The notes beneath the pieces were generated by a model. The model was not told where the DNA came from and searched no databases. It saw only the letters and a program-made list of their open reading frames with translations. From JAMXLO01 sp963850535 (GTDB taxonomy: Bacteria; Pseudomonadota; Alphaproteobacteria; Acetobacterales; Acetobacteraceae), in the NCBI GenBank assembly GCA_963850535.1, contig CAWKMC010000001.1, forward strand, positions 1 to 64,000: 64,000 bases of DNA, written 5' to 3'. Below, one piece after another: positions 63,852-64,000 of this stretch. Position numbers and translations under genes: made by a program. Numbering within the stretch: position 1 is the stretch's first letter; each line of letters begins with the position of its first letter.

Positions 63852-64000
63852 CAATGAGAGGACACCCACCCGACCAATATCGCCGCGCCAATCGCCAGTC
63901 CTGCCTCGCGGTTGGCTCTGAAGAGCCGCAGACAAAGCCCTGGATCGTGCACGTCAAGGACGGCCACTTGCCGCGCGAGAAGGGCTGCAGGCACGGCGAG
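63851..64000 (-). CDS. UbiA-like prenyltransferase, C-terminal part (5' end outside window)
   Basis: Only the last 49 codons are present. They encode LARQVAVLDVHDPGLCLRLF, then an RANREAGLAIGAAILVGW helix before the stop. This matches the C-terminus of 4-hydroxybenzoate polyprenyltransferase UbiA, where a conserved D-x-x-D-P element lies before the final membrane helix. UbiA prenylates 4-hydroxybenzoate in ubiquinone synthesis at the inner membrane. It is coupled to the downstream methyltransferase. Other UbiA-superfamily members are possible. Confidence 0.75.
   Translation of the reverse strand, partial: LAVPAALLARQVAVLDVHDPGLCLRLFRANREAGLAIGAAILVGWVSSH

Noticed and set aside
1..64000. tRNA, rRNA, CRISPR arrays or complete insertion sequences
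   Set aside because: None was recognised on reading both strands; short RNA genes without strong sequence signatures could still be missed by eye.

Overview
Organism: the window reads as a high-GC alphaproteobacterial chromosome, most likely Rhodospirillales/Acetobacteraceae. The support is an alphaproteobacterial flagellar cluster (fliF-fliG-fliH-fliN-flbD-flhA-flhF-flhG), families largely confined to this class (DUF2125, DUF2852, DUF3576), and the sucA-sucB-lpd and mdh-sucC-sucD layouts. There is no rRNA or other strong taxonomic marker, so the family is an inference. No prophage, insertion sequence, CRISPR array, tRNA or rRNA gene was seen. Layout: 1-8.6 kb is a tightly packed + strand flagellar operon (MS ring, C-ring switch, export regulator, sigma54 activator, export gate, and the FlhF/FlhG polar placement pair), already running at the left edge. 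8.6-10.6 kb holds an OpgC-type membrane acyltransferase and a secreted SGNH-like protein. 10.6-26.3 kb is a catabolic stretch: two SDR dehydrogenases, enoyl-CoA hydratase, class III CoA transferase, LLM oxidoreductase, M20 amidohydrolase, thioesterase, amidase, peptide-type binding protein, SMP-30 lactonase and a SnoaL-like protein. It also contains the glycogen genes glgC-glgA and a CYTH-CHAD protein. 26.3-32.8 kb (- strand) is pdxA followed upstream by the 2-oxoglutarate dehydrogenase operon sucA-sucB-lpd. 33-38.7 kb carries an RND efflux adaptor/pump pair, DUF2852 and a TetR regulator. 38.8-42.2 kb has small membrane and secreted proteins and a transmembrane Ser/Thr kinase with leucine-rich and Sel1 repeats. 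42.4-46.9 kb is housekeeping (xerC, DUF484, transaldolase-like aldolase, priA). 47-51.2 kb is a likely three-gene unit: class III nucleotidyl cyclase, vanadium-haloperoxidase/PAP2-like protein, and G1 glutamic peptidase, preceded by a perfect CRP-type dyad. 51.4-55 kb is mdh-sucC-sucD plus a Uma2 nuclease-like gene. 55-64 kb holds an LLM oxidoreductase, a small membrane protein beside an FNR/FixK-like box, a DUF3576 lipoprotein, methyltransferases, pdxH, an APH-ATPase fusion, a universal stress protein, DUF2125 and the 3' end of a ubiA-like gene. Quality note: nine genes (flbD, flhF, enoyl-CoA hydratase, binding protein, SMP-30, pdxA, priA twice, APH-ATPase, DUF2125) are each interrupted by single-base indels. 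Each becomes a normal-length protein after a one-base correction. Because conserved housekeeping genes are hit and several indels lie in short homopolymers, I read these mainly as sequence or assembly errors rather than gene decay. Most notable biology: the receptor-like kinase (39834-42197), the cyclase/haloperoxidase/glutamic-peptidase unit with its CRP-like site, and a matched pair of 17-bp dyads suggesting that one TetR controls both itself and the DUF2852 gene.
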